Below, piece by piece: positions 39,047-48,613 of a stretch of DNA of 64,000 nt (within the stretch, counting starts at the first letter, position 1; the number at the start of each line of letters is the position of its first letter). The stretch is from Microbacterium sp. SORGH_AS_0969 (GTDB taxonomy: Bacteria; Actinomycetota; Actinomycetes; Actinomycetales; Microbacteriaceae), in assembly GCF_030818255.1 (NCBI RefSeq), contig NZ_JAUTAG010000001.1, positions 3,875,786 through 3,939,785 on the forward strand, given 5' to 3'. Under the pieces are notes generated by a model, which saw nothing but the letters and a program-made list of their open reading frames with translations, ran no database searches and was not told where the DNA came from. Made by a program: the position numbers and the translations under genes.

Positions 39047-40306
39047 ATGGGCCTCATCCGTCGCACCAGTCACACGCTCCTCGCGTGCGCGCTGATCGGC
39101 GCGGCGATCACCCCGGTGCCGGCCTGGGCGATCCCGCCGTCCTCCGCGCGGGTTCTGGCCGCCGCGGCCGACGACAGCGACCCCGCCGTCATCGAGGTGA
39201 AGAAAGAACTCGACGCCGCCGAGGCGTCCGCTGCCGAGGCATCCCGTCGCGCGCTGGACGCCTCTGCCGAAGCCGAGCGCACGCGCCTGCTCGCGCAGTC
39301 CACCGCCGAACGCGCCGCCGCCCTCGCGGCGCAGAGCTCGGCCGCCGACGCCGCGATGGCCTCGGCCCACGCGCGTGCCGGAGCCAGCGCGTCGCGCCTG
39401 TACCGCACCACGGGGAACGGACCGCTGGTCGCCCAGCTGCTCACGAGCGCGGACCCTGACTCGTTGCTGGATCGCCTGGGAATTCTCGATCGCGTCACGA
39501 CGCTGACCACGCGCGACGCGGGAGAAGCGCGGAGCGCGGCCGATGTCGCCACCTCGCTGCGCGCGCAGGCAGAGGCGGCGCAGGCCGAGGCCGCGCGCCT
39601 CGCGGCGCAGTCCGCCACCGAGGCGGCAGCCGCACAGACGCAGGCCGACGCCGAGGCGCAGACGGTCACGGCGACGCAGGCACAGCTGGATGCCCTCTAC
39701 GCACGACTCGCGGAGCTGCGTAGGACGACGGCCGAGCAGGAGCGCCAAGCGCGGCTGCGCGAGAAAGCCGAGCAGGACGCGCAGGAGCCCGGCGGAAACG
39801 GCGGCGGGAGCACCGGTGGCGGGAGCGGGAACGGTGGAAACACCGGGGGCGGCGGCGGTGGTGGCACCGGCGGGGGCGGCAACAACAATGACGGCGGGAA
39901 CGGCGGCGGTAGCGGAGGCAACGGAAGCGGCGGCAACACAGGCGGCGGAAGCGGAGGCGGCACCACTCCTCCCCCGACGGCCCCGGCCGGCCCGATCATG
40001 AGCCCCGGCCAAGCACGTGACTACGCGCGAGGAGCGATCAACGGCTACGGATGGGGAGACGACCAGTTCTCGTGCCTCGTGTCGCTGTGGAATCGCGAGT
40101 CCGGTTGGCGCGCCGACGCCCTGAATCCGTGGAGTGGTGCCTATGGCATCCCTCAGGCTCTCCCGGGCGAGAAGATGGCATCCGCGGGTCCCGATTGGCG
40201 GACGAACGCGGCGACCCAGATCGCGTGGGGTCTGTCGTACATCAGCGCTCGCTACGGGACGCCGTGCGGAGCGTGGGGGCACTCCGAGCAGACCGGCTGG
40301 TACTGA
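39047..40306 (+). CDS. Secreted transglycosylase-like protein with coiled coil and Gly-rich linker
   Basis: 419 residues from ATG 39047. A Sec signal peptide (TLLACALIGAAITPVPAWA, cleavage near residue 28) leads to a long Ala/Glu-rich coiled coil (about 45-230), as in NlpC/P60- and EnvC-like proteins. Next comes a Gly/Asn-rich low-complexity linker (about 240-320), then a C-terminal lytic-transglycosylase-like domain (MSPGQARDYA ... LVSLWNRESGWRADALN ... YGIPQALPGEKM, with catalytic Glu in NRESGW). Likely a cell-wall remodelling enzyme. It is divergent from pnp. Confidence 0.85.
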   Translation: MGLIRRTSHTLLACALIGAAITPVPAWAIPPSSARVLAAAADDSDPAVIEVKKELDAAEASAAEASRRALDASAEAERTRLLAQSTAERAAALAAQSSAADAAMASAHARAGASASRLYRTTGNGPLVAQLLTSADPDSLLDRLGILDRVTTLTTRDAGEARSAADVATSLRAQAEAAQAEAARLAAQSATEAAAAQTQADAEAQTVTATQAQLDALYARLAELRRTTAEQERQARLREKAEQDAQEPGGNGGGSTGGGSGNGGNTGGGGGGGTGGGGNNNDGGNGGGSGGNGSGGNTGGGSGGGTTPPPTAPAGPIMSPGQARDYARGAINGYGWGDDQFSCLVSLWNRESGWRADALNPWSGAYGIPQALPGEKMASAGPDWRTNAATQIAWGLSYISARYGTPCGAWGHSEQTGWY

Positions 40307-40327
40307 GGCCCGTCCGCAGCCGCGCCC

Positions 40328-40439
40328 GTCCCTTCGACGAGCTCAGGGACCTTTCCTGACACCAGCCCGCCGGGCTCACCGAAACCCCCACACCGCATGG
40401 CACGCTCGACCCGAGGTGGCTGAGCCCGTCGAAGCCATC
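40328..40439. repeat. Pair of GAGC-GTCGA core hairpins (REP-like)
   Basis: 40328-40350: stem GTCCCT/AGGGAC around TCGACGAGCTC. 40415-40439: stem GGTGGCT/AGCCATC around GAGCCCGTCGA. The two loops are near reverse complements of each other while the stems differ. They lie between convergent genes; the same family appears at 47610-47728 and 51728-51981. Confidence 0.75.
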
Positions 40440-40446
40440 CGACGAA

Positions 40447-42411
40447 CTACGACGTCCGCGCGCGCTCCCGGTCGCCGCGCGTCGGGAGCTCGACGTAGCC
40501 GGAGTGCTTCGCCGACAGGCCGTCACCGGCCGTGCGCCCGCGAACGCGCCGCCACACCCAGGGCAGCGCATCGCGCGTGATCCACCCTCCGCGCGCGGGC
40601 TCGTCGTCGGCGTGGAGGGCTTCGTCGAGGCCGAGCAGGGCGCGCGCGTCCGGCACTCCGAGCGCCTCGGCCGCCCGGTACGCCACGAGGCGGTGCCCCG
40701 CCGACCGCAGGTGCACGAGGTCGTCGGCCCAGAGCGGAAGCTCGCCGAGTTCGGCCACGGCCTCGAGATCGAGCAGGATCGCGCCCTGCTCGGCGGCGAT
40801 ACGGCGGAGCTCGACGTTGTAGGTCGAGAACCGCCGAGCGAACAACCGCGCGGCCGCGCGGTGCGGCAGGAAGGTCGTGACGAGGAGGACGTCCGCGCCC
40901 GTTCGCCTCACGGCGCGGACGGCCGACTCGACCTCGGCGACGATCGCGGGGATCACCGGGTGCGGGCCGACGAGATCGTTCGCTCCGATGAGGATCGACA
41001 CCAGGTCGGGCTTCATCGCCAGCGCCGCGGGCACCTGCTCGTCGATCAGATGGCGGACGCGACGACTGCGCACGGCGAGGTTCGCGTACCGGAACGGTCC
41101 GTCCTCGCTCGTTCCCGCGAGCAGCTCGGCGAGGCGGTCGGCCCAACCGCGATACGCGCCCGACGGCATCCGCGACTGGTCGCAGAGTCCCTCGGTCAGC
41201 GAGTCGCCCAGGGCGACGAAGCGCGTCCACCGACCCCGGGTTCGGGATGCCACGGCCGCAGCCGGTCGTCGGGCTCCGCGCACGAGCAGGTTGTCGTCGA
41301 TCGCGCGGAGCTCGCGCGCTTCGCGGTAGTGCCCGACGAGGTCGTTCGTCAGCGCCGCCCAGGTGCGCCCCGCGACCGCCTCTCGCGCCGCACGGGCGAA
41401 GGCCTGACGCTTGGCTTCGTCGCCGACGAGGTCGGCCACGCGAGCGCGGAGATCGTCCAGATCCCCCGGGCGGTACAGCCACCCGTCGACGCTCGAGCGG
41501 ACGAGGTCCAGAGGCCCGCCGACGCCCGTCGCCACCACGGGGACGCCGCTCGCGAGAGCCTCCTGGATGGTCTGTCCGAACGTCTCGCTCTCCCCCGGGT
41601 GAACGAACACGTCGAAGCCCGCCATCACCCGTGCGAGCGTGTCGCCCGACAGGTGGCCGGTGAAGACGGCATCCGGAATCGCCTCGCGCAGCGAGGACCG
41701 AGCGGGGCCGTCGCCGACGATCACCAGGCGCGTGTTCGGCAGGTCCGCGAGAGCCCTCAGGTCGTCGACCTGCTTCTCGGGCGCGAGACGACCGACGTAT
41801 CCGACGATGCGTTCACCGTTCGGCGCGACCTCGGCCCGCCACGCGTCGTCGCGGTGGGCGGGCGCGAAGCGCGTGGCATCCACTCCCCTGCCCCATCGCC
41901 GCAGGCGGTCGACGCCGAGACTCTCGAGCTGTCGCATCGACGCCGACGAGGGGGCGAGCGTGAGCGTCGCGCGACGGTGCAAGCGTGTGACGTGCCCCTC
42001 GACGAGCGCCGTGGCCTGCGGGAGACCGTACTTCTGCGCGTAGGCGACGACGTCGGTCTGGTAGACGGCGACGGTGGGGATGCGCAGCGCGTCGGCCGCG
42101 GCGAGCCCCTGCCAGCCGAGGACGAACGGGGATGCCAGGTGCACGACGTCGGGGTCGAAGTCACGCAGCAGCGCCCCCAGGCGAGCCGCGCGCGCGAACA
42201 CCACGCGGACCTCGGGGTACGAGGGCAGCGGGACGGACCGCAGCAGCTCGGTGCGGGCGCCGTGCAGATCGGCTGTGACGTCGCCGGACTTCGGAGCGAT
42301 CACCAGCGTCTCGTGCCCCGCCTCGGCGAGATGGCGCAGCACGTGCAGAACGGAACCGGTGACCCCGTTCATGTGCGGAAGGAAGGACTCGGCCAGCAGC
42401 GCGACTCTCAC
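40447..42411 (-). CDS. Fusion of GT4 glycosyltransferase and SGNH/GDSL hydrolase
   Basis: 654 residues in one frame. Residues 1-385 are a GT-B glycosyltransferase of family 4: VALLAESFLPHMNGVTGSV, YVGRLAPEKQVDDL, the E-x7-E nucleotide-sugar motif in HPGESETFGQTIQEAL. Residues about 393-654 are an SGNH hydrolase: block I FVALGDSLTEG (Ser), a Gly/Asn block GANDLVGPHP, and block V DDLVHLRSAGH (Asp and His). The SGNH half could deacylate or acylate the glycolipid made by the first half; that is inference. GTG 42411 (VRVALLAE) is chosen as family-like. GTG 42477 has GGAG upstream and is a real alternative. Confidence 0.85.
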   Translation of the reverse strand: MRVALLAESFLPHMNGVTGSVLHVLRHLAEAGHETLVIAPKSGDVTADLHGARTELLRSVPLPSYPEVRVVFARAARLGALLRDFDPDVVHLASPFVLGWQGLAAADALRIPTVAVYQTDVVAYAQKYGLPQATALVEGHVTRLHRRATLTLAPSSASMRQLESLGVDRLRRWGRGVDATRFAPAHRDDAWRAEVAPNGERIVGYVGRLAPEKQVDDLRALADLPNTRLVIVGDGPARSSLREAIPDAVFTGHLSGDTLARVMAGFDVFVHPGESETFGQTIQEALASGVPVVATGVGGPLDLVRSSVDGWLYRPGDLDDLRARVADLVGDEAKRQAFARAAREAVAGRTWAALTNDLVGHYREARELRAIDDNLLVRGARRPAAAVASRTRGRWTRFVALGDSLTEGLCDQSRMPSGAYRGWADRLAELLAGTSEDGPFRYANLAVRSRRVRHLIDEQVPAALAMKPDLVSILIGANDLVGPHPVIPAIVAEVESAVRAVRRTGADVLLVTTFLPHRAAARLFARRFSTYNVELRRIAAEQGAILLDLEAVAELGELPLWADDLVHLRSAGHRLVAYRAAEALGVPDARALLGLDEALHADDEPARGGWITRDALPWVWRRVRGRTAGDGLSAKHSGYVELPTRGDRERARTS

Positions 42412-42544
42412 GAGACCAGGGTGAGGCGCATCGCGGCGTCTCGGGAGCGCTTCGCGCCCGACGTTCGCGATGTTCACCGAATGCTCCGCAGCGAGTCACC
42501 GGCGCGTGGGCGGGGCGTCTGGATCGACGGCGGAGAGTGACCGA

Positions 42545-43183
42545 ATGGACGGGATCGACGGCTGGTTGCAGACGATCGCGGCGAGCCCCTGGGCCCTGCT
42601 CGGCATGGCGGCTCTCGTGTTCGCCGATGCGTTCCTGGTGGTGATCCCGGGCGAGGCGGCGGTCACCGCCTTCGGCGCTCTGGCCGTCTCGCACGGGACG
42701 CCGCCGCTGGCCGGGGTGATCCTCGTCGCCGGAGCGGCCGCGTTCGCCGGGGACGCCGGGTGCTACCTCGTGGGGCGGACGGTCGGGGTGGAACGCTGGG
42801 CGTGGATGCGCGGACCCCGCGTGGGAGCTGCCCTCGACTGGGCGCGGGCGCGGCTGGAAAGGAACGCCGCCGTGGTGCTGTTCACCGCGCGATTCGTGCC
42901 GTTCGCCCGTCTCGCCGTCAACCTCGCGGCGGGAGCGGCACGGGTCAACCCGGTGCGATACCTCGGCGTGGCGGCGCTGGCTGCGCTGGCGTGGGCGGCG
43001 TATCAGGCGGTCATCGGTGCGGTGGTCGCGGCGATCGTGCCGGGTGGACCGGTCGTCGCGGTCATCGTCTCGATCGTCGTGGCGGTGGGGATCGGCGTCG
43101 GCATCGACCTCGTGCTGGCGCGGCGCGCGAAGCGGCGGGGAGAACGGCGAAGGGTGGATGCCGGGAACCTGACGTCGGGGTGA
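42545..43183 (+). CDS. DedA family (VTT domain) membrane protein
   Basis: 212 residues from ATG 42545 with five or six hydrophobic segments. DedA features: F/YxE-type loop region in IPGEAAVTAFGALAVSHG, AGDAGCYLVGRTVGV, the FTARFVPFARLAVNLAAGAARV motif (R-x-P motif region), and WAAYQAVIGAVVAAIV. Family members act in lipid scrambling, including undecaprenyl-phosphate recycling. It is divergent from the glycosyltransferase-SGNH gene, so both could work on envelope lipids. Confidence 0.88.
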   Translation: MDGIDGWLQTIAASPWALLGMAALVFADAFLVVIPGEAAVTAFGALAVSHGTPPLAGVILVAGAAAFAGDAGCYLVGRTVGVERWAWMRGPRVGAALDWARARLERNAAVVLFTARFVPFARLAVNLAAGAARVNPVRYLGVAALAALAWAAYQAVIGAVVAAIVPGGPVVAVIVSIVVAVGIGVGIDLVLARRAKRRGERRRVDAGNLTSG

Positions 43184-43196
43184 GCGCGGGCTCGTC

Positions 43197-45026
43197 TCAA
43201 TCGGCGGCGATCACGACGCCGGCGGCGCGGAACGGCGCGAGCGTACGCTCCAGCGGGGTGTATCCGCGTGCGTCGAGCGGGACGAACACGCAGCGCGCCG
43301 TGCGCGACGCGGCGCGATCGAGCTGAACGCGCAGGTCGCGAGCAGCCGTGCGCGGATCGGCTCTCCCGGCGAGATCGACGGTGGCCTGCCCGTCGCTGAC
43401 GATCACCAGTCGGCAGCGCTCGCGCGGGGCATCGCCCAACTCGTCGAGCGCACGGCGCACGGCATCCGCGAGCGGGGTTCCGCCGCCTCCCCCGGCGCTG
43501 GCACGCTGCAGGGCCGCGCGGGCGCGCGAAACGCGGAGCGTGCGTTCCTGCACGACCGAGGCGCACGAGCCGGCCGCGAGCACGACGCTCACCTCTCCGC
43601 GATCGTGGGAAACGTGCGCGAGAGCGACGTCGGCGACGCGGCGCGCGTGAGCAGCCCCGGCGCTGCCCATCGACGACGACCCGTCGACCACGACGACCGT
43701 GTGCGCGGCGGTCGGCTCGGCGCGAAGCCGGCCGCGCAGATCGTCGCGGGTGACGGCGAACTCCTCGACGGCCCCCGTCATCGCGCGCCGTCGCAGGGCG
43801 CGGTGCAGCGTGGGAAGCATCGCGATGCGCCCGCCCGCGTGCTCGGGTGCCACGACTCGGCCGGGGCGGCCCCGACCGACGCCCGCGCGGTGCGGTCCGC
43901 GGCGGGCGCGACGGCCCGCGCGGACGCTCGCACGATCGAGGGCGTCGAGGAGCTCCGGCGCGGCGAGAGCGACGGCGCGAGGGGATGAGCCGGGGTCGGG
44001 CTCTGCATCGATCGCGAAGCCCGCGTCGGGCGCTTCCGCGGTCGGACCGTCGGGGGCCGGGCCCGCCGGTGTGGGGCTCGCGCCCCCGTCGAGCTCGGAT
44101 GCCGGGCGATCGTCCCACGGCGAGACGGTCTCCTCGGACGCCGGCTCCAGCGCGTCCGCGTCGTCTCCTCCGCGGTCGCCGTCAGCGCGAGCGTCGGCCC
44201 CCGCGTCGGCCTCGCGCTCGGGAGAACCGGAATCCGCGGGATCCCCGGGGCCCTCCCCCGCGTCGGCCCCGTCGGCCGCACCGCCCACGTTCTCGCCATC
44301 CCCCTCGTCACCCGCGTCGCCGGCGTCGCCTGCGTCGCCGACGTCGCTCTCGACCGCCGCGCTCGCGTCCACGGCATCCGCCGCTTCGTCCCCCTCGTCA
44401 TCCCCGCCTGCGAGAGGATCCGCCTCCCCCGCCTCCGGCCGCCCGCCCTCGGCGGATGCGCGCCCTCGCGGCTCGCCCACCCACGCCCTCACCAGCGCGA
44501 CAGGATCGCCCTCCACGTCCGTCTCGACAAGAGCGGATGCCAGCGTGCACGCCGCGACATCGACGGCGCCGTCGTGCACGCCGTGTGCGGCCAGCGCGCG
44601 GACGACGCGCAGCCAGAGCCGCGTCTCGCTCTCCCCCGCGGGCCGTCGCCCCCGCGCCGGCTCCGCGCCGATATCGACGACCGCCGTGCAGCGACGCAGG
44701 ACAGCGGGCGGCAGGGCGGCGGGATCGGTGCAGAGGGCGAGCGCGCGGGGGTTCCGCGGCGGAAGCTCGTCGATCTCGGCGTGGCGCGCGACCCACACCG
44801 CGTGCGGGCGCAGGGCACGGAAGACCTCCTCGGCGCGATGCGGGTCGCCGGTCAGCGCGAGGCCGAACGGCGCACCGGAGCGCCACGCGGCAATCACCGC
44901 GCGGACGCTGGGCGGCAGTGGTACCTCTCCGTCGAGCGCCGCGCGGACCTCGGCGGCGGCACCGGCTGGCAACGCGGGGGCGGAGACCGCCGCCCCGGCC
45001 CCTCTCCCCCGGCTCCGCTCAGGCAA
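43197..45026 (-). CDS. Chelatase D-subunit-like VWA protein
   Basis: About 609 residues. The N-terminal ~190 residues are a degenerate AAA-like domain without Walker A. The middle (about 200-390) is a very acidic, Gly/Asp/Pro-rich linker as in ChlD/BchD, and the C-terminal ~190 residues are a von Willebrand A domain with [16 protein letters not shown] near residue 447 and [13 protein letters not shown]. It starts inside the stop of the I-like gene (TTG 45026, 8-base overlap); TTG 44973 is an alternative. No H-subunit (ChlH/CobN) gene is in the window, so whether this inserts Mg, Co or acts as a MoxR-type chaperone is open. Confidence 0.8.
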   Translation of the reverse strand: MPERSRGRGAGAAVSAPALPAGAAAEVRAALDGEVPLPPSVRAVIAAWRSGAPFGLALTGDPHRAEEVFRALRPHAVWVARHAEIDELPPRNPRALALCTDPAALPPAVLRRCTAVVDIGAEPARGRRPAGESETRLWLRVVRALAAHGVHDGAVDVAACTLASALVETDVEGDPVALVRAWVGEPRGRASAEGGRPEAGEADPLAGGDDEGDEAADAVDASAAVESDVGDAGDAGDAGDEGDGENVGGAADGADAGEGPGDPADSGSPEREADAGADARADGDRGGDDADALEPASEETVSPWDDRPASELDGGASPTPAGPAPDGPTAEAPDAGFAIDAEPDPGSSPRAVALAAPELLDALDRASVRAGRRARRGPHRAGVGRGRPGRVVAPEHAGGRIAMLPTLHRALRRRAMTGAVEEFAVTRDDLRGRLRAEPTAAHTVVVVDGSSSMGSAGAAHARRVADVALAHVSHDRGEVSVVLAAGSCASVVQERTLRVSRARAALQRASAGGGGGTPLADAVRRALDELGDAPRERCRLVIVSDGQATVDLAGRADPRTAARDLRVQLDRAASRTARCVFVPLDARGYTPLERTLAPFRAAGVVIAAD

Positions 45027-45954
45027 CCCGTCGACCCAGCACCGAGGACGCCGCGACGCGCACCCGGGACGCGGCAACGGCGATGGATTCGAGGGCGGTC
45101 CGCGGCGTGCGGTGCTGCAGGGCGGGAACGGCGACGGCTGCGAGATCGTGAACCGTCACGGCGGGGCGTCCGGCGAGGGACGCCGCGGCGCGAGCGGCAC
45201 GGACGAGCACGAGCTCGGCGCGATGACCCACGGCGCGCGCATCGACGCAGATCCGCACCGCAGCCTCGAGCACGTCGTCGCCGAGCGCGATGTCGGCGCA
45301 CCGCTCGCGGGCCGCACGGACGCGGACCGCCAAGCGTTCCTCGCGGTCGGCCCACTGGGCGGTGAACCCCTCGGGGTCCCGCTCGAACGCCAAGCGCCGA
45401 CGCACGATCTCCCATCGCTGTTCGACGTCGCGGATCGTGGCGACCGGGGTCGACAGGCCGAACCGGTCTTCGAGCTGCGGCCGCAGCTCCCCTTCTTCGG
45501 GGTTGCCGCTCCCGACGAGCACGAACCGCGCCGGGTGAGTATGGCTGAGACCGTCGCGCTCGACGGTGTTCACCCCGGATGCGGCCACGTCGAGCAGGAG
45601 GTCGACGAGGTAGTCGTCGAGCAGATTGACCTCGTCGATGTACAGGATGCCGCCGTGCGCCGCCGCGAGCAGCCCCGGGGCGTAGGCGATCTCGCCGCGC
45701 AGCGCCTTGTCGATGTCGAGCGAGCCCAGGACGCGATCCTCGCTCGCCCCGAGTGGCAGGTCGACGACGGGCATCTCGAGTTCCTCCCGCGCGAGAAGCT
45801 GCGCGAGGCCCCGCACGGTCGTCGACTTTCCCGTCCCCCGGTCGCCGAGCGCGAGCACACCGCCGACGGCCGGGTCGACCGCGCACAGGGTGAGCGCGTG
45901 ACGGAGTTCGTCTTGACCGACGACGGCGGTGAAGGGGAAGACGGGGGCGGTCAT
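45019..45954 (-). CDS. Chelatase I-subunit-like AAA+ ATPase
   Basis: 311 residues from ATG 45954; in-frame ATG 45963 (MDAMTAP) is an alternative. [21 protein letters not shown], Walker [12 protein letters not shown], ChlI insert [17 protein letters not shown], Walker [31 protein letters not shown], sensor [24 protein letters not shown]. All AAA+ residues for ATP hydrolysis are present. It is followed, with an overlap, by the D-like subunit. The upstream gap of 41 bases contains a perfect TTGAGAA-N3-TTCTCAA palindrome. Confidence 0.88.
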   Translation of the reverse strand: MTAPVFPFTAVVGQDELRHALTLCAVDPAVGGVLALGDRGTGKSTTVRGLAQLLAREELEMPVVDLPLGASEDRVLGSLDIDKALRGEIAYAPGLLAAAHGGILYIDEVNLLDDYLVDLLLDVAASGVNTVERDGLSHTHPARFVLVGSGNPEEGELRPQLEDRFGLSTPVATIRDVEQRWEIVRRRLAFERDPEGFTAQWADREERLAVRVRAARERCADIALGDDVLEAAVRICVDARAVGHRAELVLVRAARAAASLAGRPAVTVHDLAAVAVPALQHRTPRTALESIAVAASRVRVAASSVLGRRVA

Positions 45955-45967
45955 GGCATCCATCTTA

Positions 45968-45984
45968 TTGAGAAGAGTTCTCAA
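45968..45984. promoter_or_regulatory. Palindrome TTGAGAA-N3-TTCTCAA before the chelatase genes
   Basis: Perfect 7-bp arms with a GAG spacer, 5 bases from the upstream-most ATG of the I-like gene. AT-rich palindromes are rare in this genome, so this is a credible operator, perhaps for a MarR- or PadR-type regulator. The regulator is not identified. Confidence 0.5.
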
Positions 45985-45995
45985 GCAGGGTGTGC

Positions 45996-46757
45996 TTACG
46001 CGAGCGCGAGCGTCCGTTCCGCCGCGTCGACGAGGGCCCGACCGTACGAGGGACCGTGGCCCGCCGCGTGTACCGCCAGCGGGTGCAGCTGATGAACGGG
46101 CACGCGCTCGCGCCACCCGTCGCGCAGCGGTCGAGCGGCGTCGTAGGCCCCGAGGATCCGCTTGAGGAACGGGCAGCCGAACAGCGCGAGCATCGCCAGA
46201 TCGGTCTCGCGGTGGCCGCCATGCGCCGCCGGGTCGATGAGCACGACACCCTCGGGCGACCACAGCACGTTTCCCGTCCACAGATCGCCGTGCAGGCGCG
46301 CGGGCGGCTCGTCGTCGTCGAAGGCGCCCGCCGCGATCGCCTCGCACGCGCGGCGGACGACCTCGGCTCCGGATGCCGAGAGGTTCCCGGCCGCGACCGC
46401 GATCGGCACGAACGGCTCGACGCGCTGGTGCGCGTAGAACGCACCCCAGGTCGCAGTCGGACGCGCGGGCTGCGAACGCCGACCGATGAAGATGTCGCCC
46501 TCGCACCCGGGCGGCGGAGAGCCGAACGCGTCGGCTCCGGCCGCGTGCGTCGCGGCGAGCGCGGCGCCGAAGGCCGTCGCGGCAGCGGCCGTCGGCGGGG
46601 CCTCGGCGATGCGCTCGAGGGCGATGCGGTCGCCGCAGACGTCGAGAACCCGCGCGATGCGCGCACCCTCGGCCGCGGCGAGCCACCGGAGTCCCGCGGC
46701 CTCCGCGGCGAAGAAGCCGGCGGGAGCGTCGGCTCGGGTCTTCACGAGCTGTTCCAT
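45996..46757 (-). CDS. Fructosamine-3-kinase family protein
   Basis: 253 residues from ATG 46757 ([12 protein letters not shown]). APH-like kinase fold: catalytic loop [14 protein letters not shown] and metal-binding Asp in [20 protein letters not shown], both typical of fructosamine-3-kinase/Ktr, which phosphorylates Amadori products so that glycated amines or proteins are repaired. It lies immediately upstream of the chelatase-like pair on the same strand and 46 bases from the divergent nuclease gene. Confidence 0.88.
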   Translation of the reverse strand: MEQLVKTRADAPAGFFAAEAAGLRWLAAAEGARIARVLDVCGDRIALERIAEAPPTAAAATAFGAALAATHAAGADAFGSPPPGCEGDIFIGRRSQPARPTATWGAFYAHQRVEPFVPIAVAAGNLSASGAEVVRRACEAIAAGAFDDDEPPARLHGDLWTGNVLWSPEGVVLIDPAAHGGHRETDLAMLALFGCPFLKRILGAYDAARPLRDGWRERVPVHQLHPLAVHAAGHGPSYGRALVDAAERTLALA

Positions 46758-46803
46758 CGCCCCAGTCTGTCGTGATGTCGGAAGTCCCCGGCACGATGGA
46801 GGC

Positions 46804-47586
46804 ATGAGCGACGGCTACGACCCGGACTTCCTCGGCACCCCTCTCCCCCTGCCTGCGCCGGTCGCGCCGACGACGCGGCTCGACTATCCCCGCTTCTCGG
46901 TACTGCTCGACGAGCAACGCCGATTCGCCGCCGTCACGGGCGTCGTGATCGACGGCGCCTCCCTGCGCGAGCAGCCGCGCACGGGCGACTGGCGTCTCGA
47001 TCCGCGTGTGGCCGCCGACGTGCAGGCCGGCCCCGAGATCTACAGCCGCAACGATCTCGACCGCGGGCACCTCGTGCGTCGACGCGATCCCGGCTGGGGC
47101 TCGGCGGACGAGGCTCGGGATGCCACCGAGGCCACGTTCTTCTACACGAACGCCGCCCCGCAAGCGGCCGGGTTCAACCAGTCGAAAGAGCTGTGGCTGG
47201 GGCTCGAGGACCACGTGCTCGCGTACGCCGAGACCATGGACCAGCGCCTCGCGGTGTTCACTGCCCCGGTCCTCGGCGAGACCGACCCGCCGTATCGCGG
47301 CATCCGCGTTCCGCTCCGCTTCTGGAAGATCGCCGCGTGGCGCGCCGGGGACGCGCTGGCGGCGGCCGGATTCGTGCTCGATCAGACCGAGCTCGTCGAC
47401 ACGCGGCAGGGGCTGACGGTGCCGCCGCTCGGGGCGTTCCGCACGTTCCAGGTTCCGATCGCCGCCATCGCGACCGAGGCGCGGATCGACGTAGGTCCGC
47501 TCGTCGCGGCCGACACGTTCGTGCGTCGGGGCCTGCGCCCGGTGGCCGCGCGGGAGCTCCGGAGCCTCGACGACATCGTGCTGTGA
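46804..47586 (+). CDS. DNA/RNA non-specific endonuclease (beta-beta-alpha metal)
   Basis: 260 residues from ATG 46804. Catalytic DRGH motif in [17 protein letters not shown] (His89), Asn116 in [11 protein letters not shown] and [10 protein letters not shown], the metal ligand region of the NucA/Serratia nuclease family. There is no signal peptide or transmembrane segment, so it appears cytoplasmic or is exported by another route, unlike most relatives. No adjacent gene looks like an inhibitor. It is divergent from fructosamine kinase. Confidence 0.88.
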   Translation: MSDGYDPDFLGTPLPLPAPVAPTTRLDYPRFSVLLDEQRRFAAVTGVVIDGASLREQPRTGDWRLDPRVAADVQAGPEIYSRNDLDRGHLVRRRDPGWGSADEARDATEATFFYTNAAPQAAGFNQSKELWLGLEDHVLAYAETMDQRLAVFTAPVLGETDPPYRGIRVPLRFWKIAAWRAGDALAAAGFVLDQTELVDTRQGLTVPPLGAFRTFQVPIAAIATEARIDVGPLVAADTFVRRGLRPVAARELRSLDDIVL

Positions 47587-47609
47587 GCACGGGCGCCGCG
47601 CGCGGCTCC

Positions 47610-47728
47610 GGTGGCTGAGCTCGTCGAAGCCACCGCCGCCCCCCCCACGCCCCACCGAGCCCAGGTGGGGGAGCTCGTCGAAGCCACCGCCGCGACGAGA
47701 CCCGGTCCCTTCGACAAGCTCAGGGACC
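47610..47728. repeat. Three GAGC-GTCGA core hairpins (REP-like)
   Basis: 47610-47634: stem GGTGGCT/AGCCACC, loop GAGCTCGTCGA. 47664-47688: a degenerate copy (GGTGGGG/AGCCACC). 47704-47728: stem GGTCCCT/AGGGACC, loop TCGACAAGCTC. Intergenic between convergent nuclease and methyltransferase genes. The region 47735-47790 also repeats 'GGGACCTCGCGCCGGCTC'-type text. Confidence 0.75.
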
Positions 47729-47822
47729 TCGCGCCGACTCGGGAACCTCGCGCCGGCTCAGGGACCTCGCGCCGGCTCAGACACCACACTCTGGAGCGCG
47801 GCACTCTGAAGCGCGCGAGCGA

Positions 47823-48425
47823 TCAGCGCGCGCGCACCGCATACAGCAGCGTGTCGATCGCGGCGGCCGCGTGCCCGTCGCGCAGCTCGGCATCCGCACT
47901 CGTCCGGGTGATGCGCTCGCACCGTTCGATGCGGAACCTCTCGTCGAGCGCGCCGCGCAGCAGCTCGGGCGTGTACAGGATCGCGGGATCGGACGGTCCG
48001 TGACCGCCCGCCGCGATGTTCTCGACGTCGTGGCCGATGACCACGAGCGCACCCCCGGGCTTCACCCACGTCGCCATCCGCGCGACGGCCGCCGCGCTGT
48101 CGGTCAGGTGCAGGTAGCACGACACGACGAGATCCACGGATGCCGCGGGCTCCCACTCGTGCACGTCTGCGCGCACCCACGCCACGGCGTCGCCACCGGG
48201 ACGGGCCGCGGCGAGCGCGAGGCCCTCGCCCGAGAAGTCGACGCCGGTGCAGGTCCAACCTCGCTCGGCGAGCCACACGGCGGTGCGTCCGTCACCCGTC
48301 GCCACATCGATCGCCGTGGAGGGCGCGAGGCCCGCGAGGATCTCCCGTACGGCGGCGGGTGGCTCGGCGGCCCAGACTCCCCCGGCGGAGGCGCGGTAAC
48401 GCTCGTCCCACTGCGCGGCATCCAT
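47823..48425 (-). CDS. Class I SAM-dependent methyltransferase
   Basis: 200 residues from ATG 48425 (MDAAQWDERYRASAGGVW), with GGGAG upstream. SAM motif I is AIDVATGDGRTAVWLAERG (D-A-T-G-D-G variant of DxGxG), motif II GVDFSGEGLALA, and VKPGGALVVIGHDVEN. It resembles the TehB/thiopurine-methyltransferase-like group, which detoxify small molecules, but the substrate is unknown. Confidence 0.85.
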   Translation of the reverse strand: MDAAQWDERYRASAGGVWAAEPPAAVREILAGLAPSTAIDVATGDGRTAVWLAERGWTCTGVDFSGEGLALAAARPGGDAVAWVRADVHEWEPAASVDLVVSCYLHLTDSAAAVARMATWVKPGGALVVIGHDVENIAAGGHGPSDPAILYTPELLRGALDERFRIERCERITRTSADAELRDGHAAAAIDTLLYAVRAR

Positions 48426-48572
48426 TCGGCTCCCTTTCGTCGCCCCCACCCTAGAGTCACCGGCCCGAGCACAGCGGATTCAGACCCACGCAATGGAATC
48501 GGATGCCAGCGCCCGAGTGGTCCGATTCCGGTGCACCGATCCGATTCGACGCACATAGGCCCACGGCATGAC

Positions 48573-48600
48573 GCCCCGCCGCCCACACGGGCGACGGGGC
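48573..48600 (-). terminator. Hairpin 3' of the FMN reductase gene
   Basis: Arms GCCCCGCCGCCC and GGGCGACGGGGC (one mismatch) around ACAC, 13 bases past the stop. No T tract. Confidence 0.65.
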
Positions 48601-48613
48601 TTCGATCACGGGA

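Noticed and set aside
43197..45954. Chlorophyll or cobalamin biosynthesis cluster
   Set aside because: Only I- and D-like subunits are present; no H subunit and no other tetrapyrrole gene is in the window.
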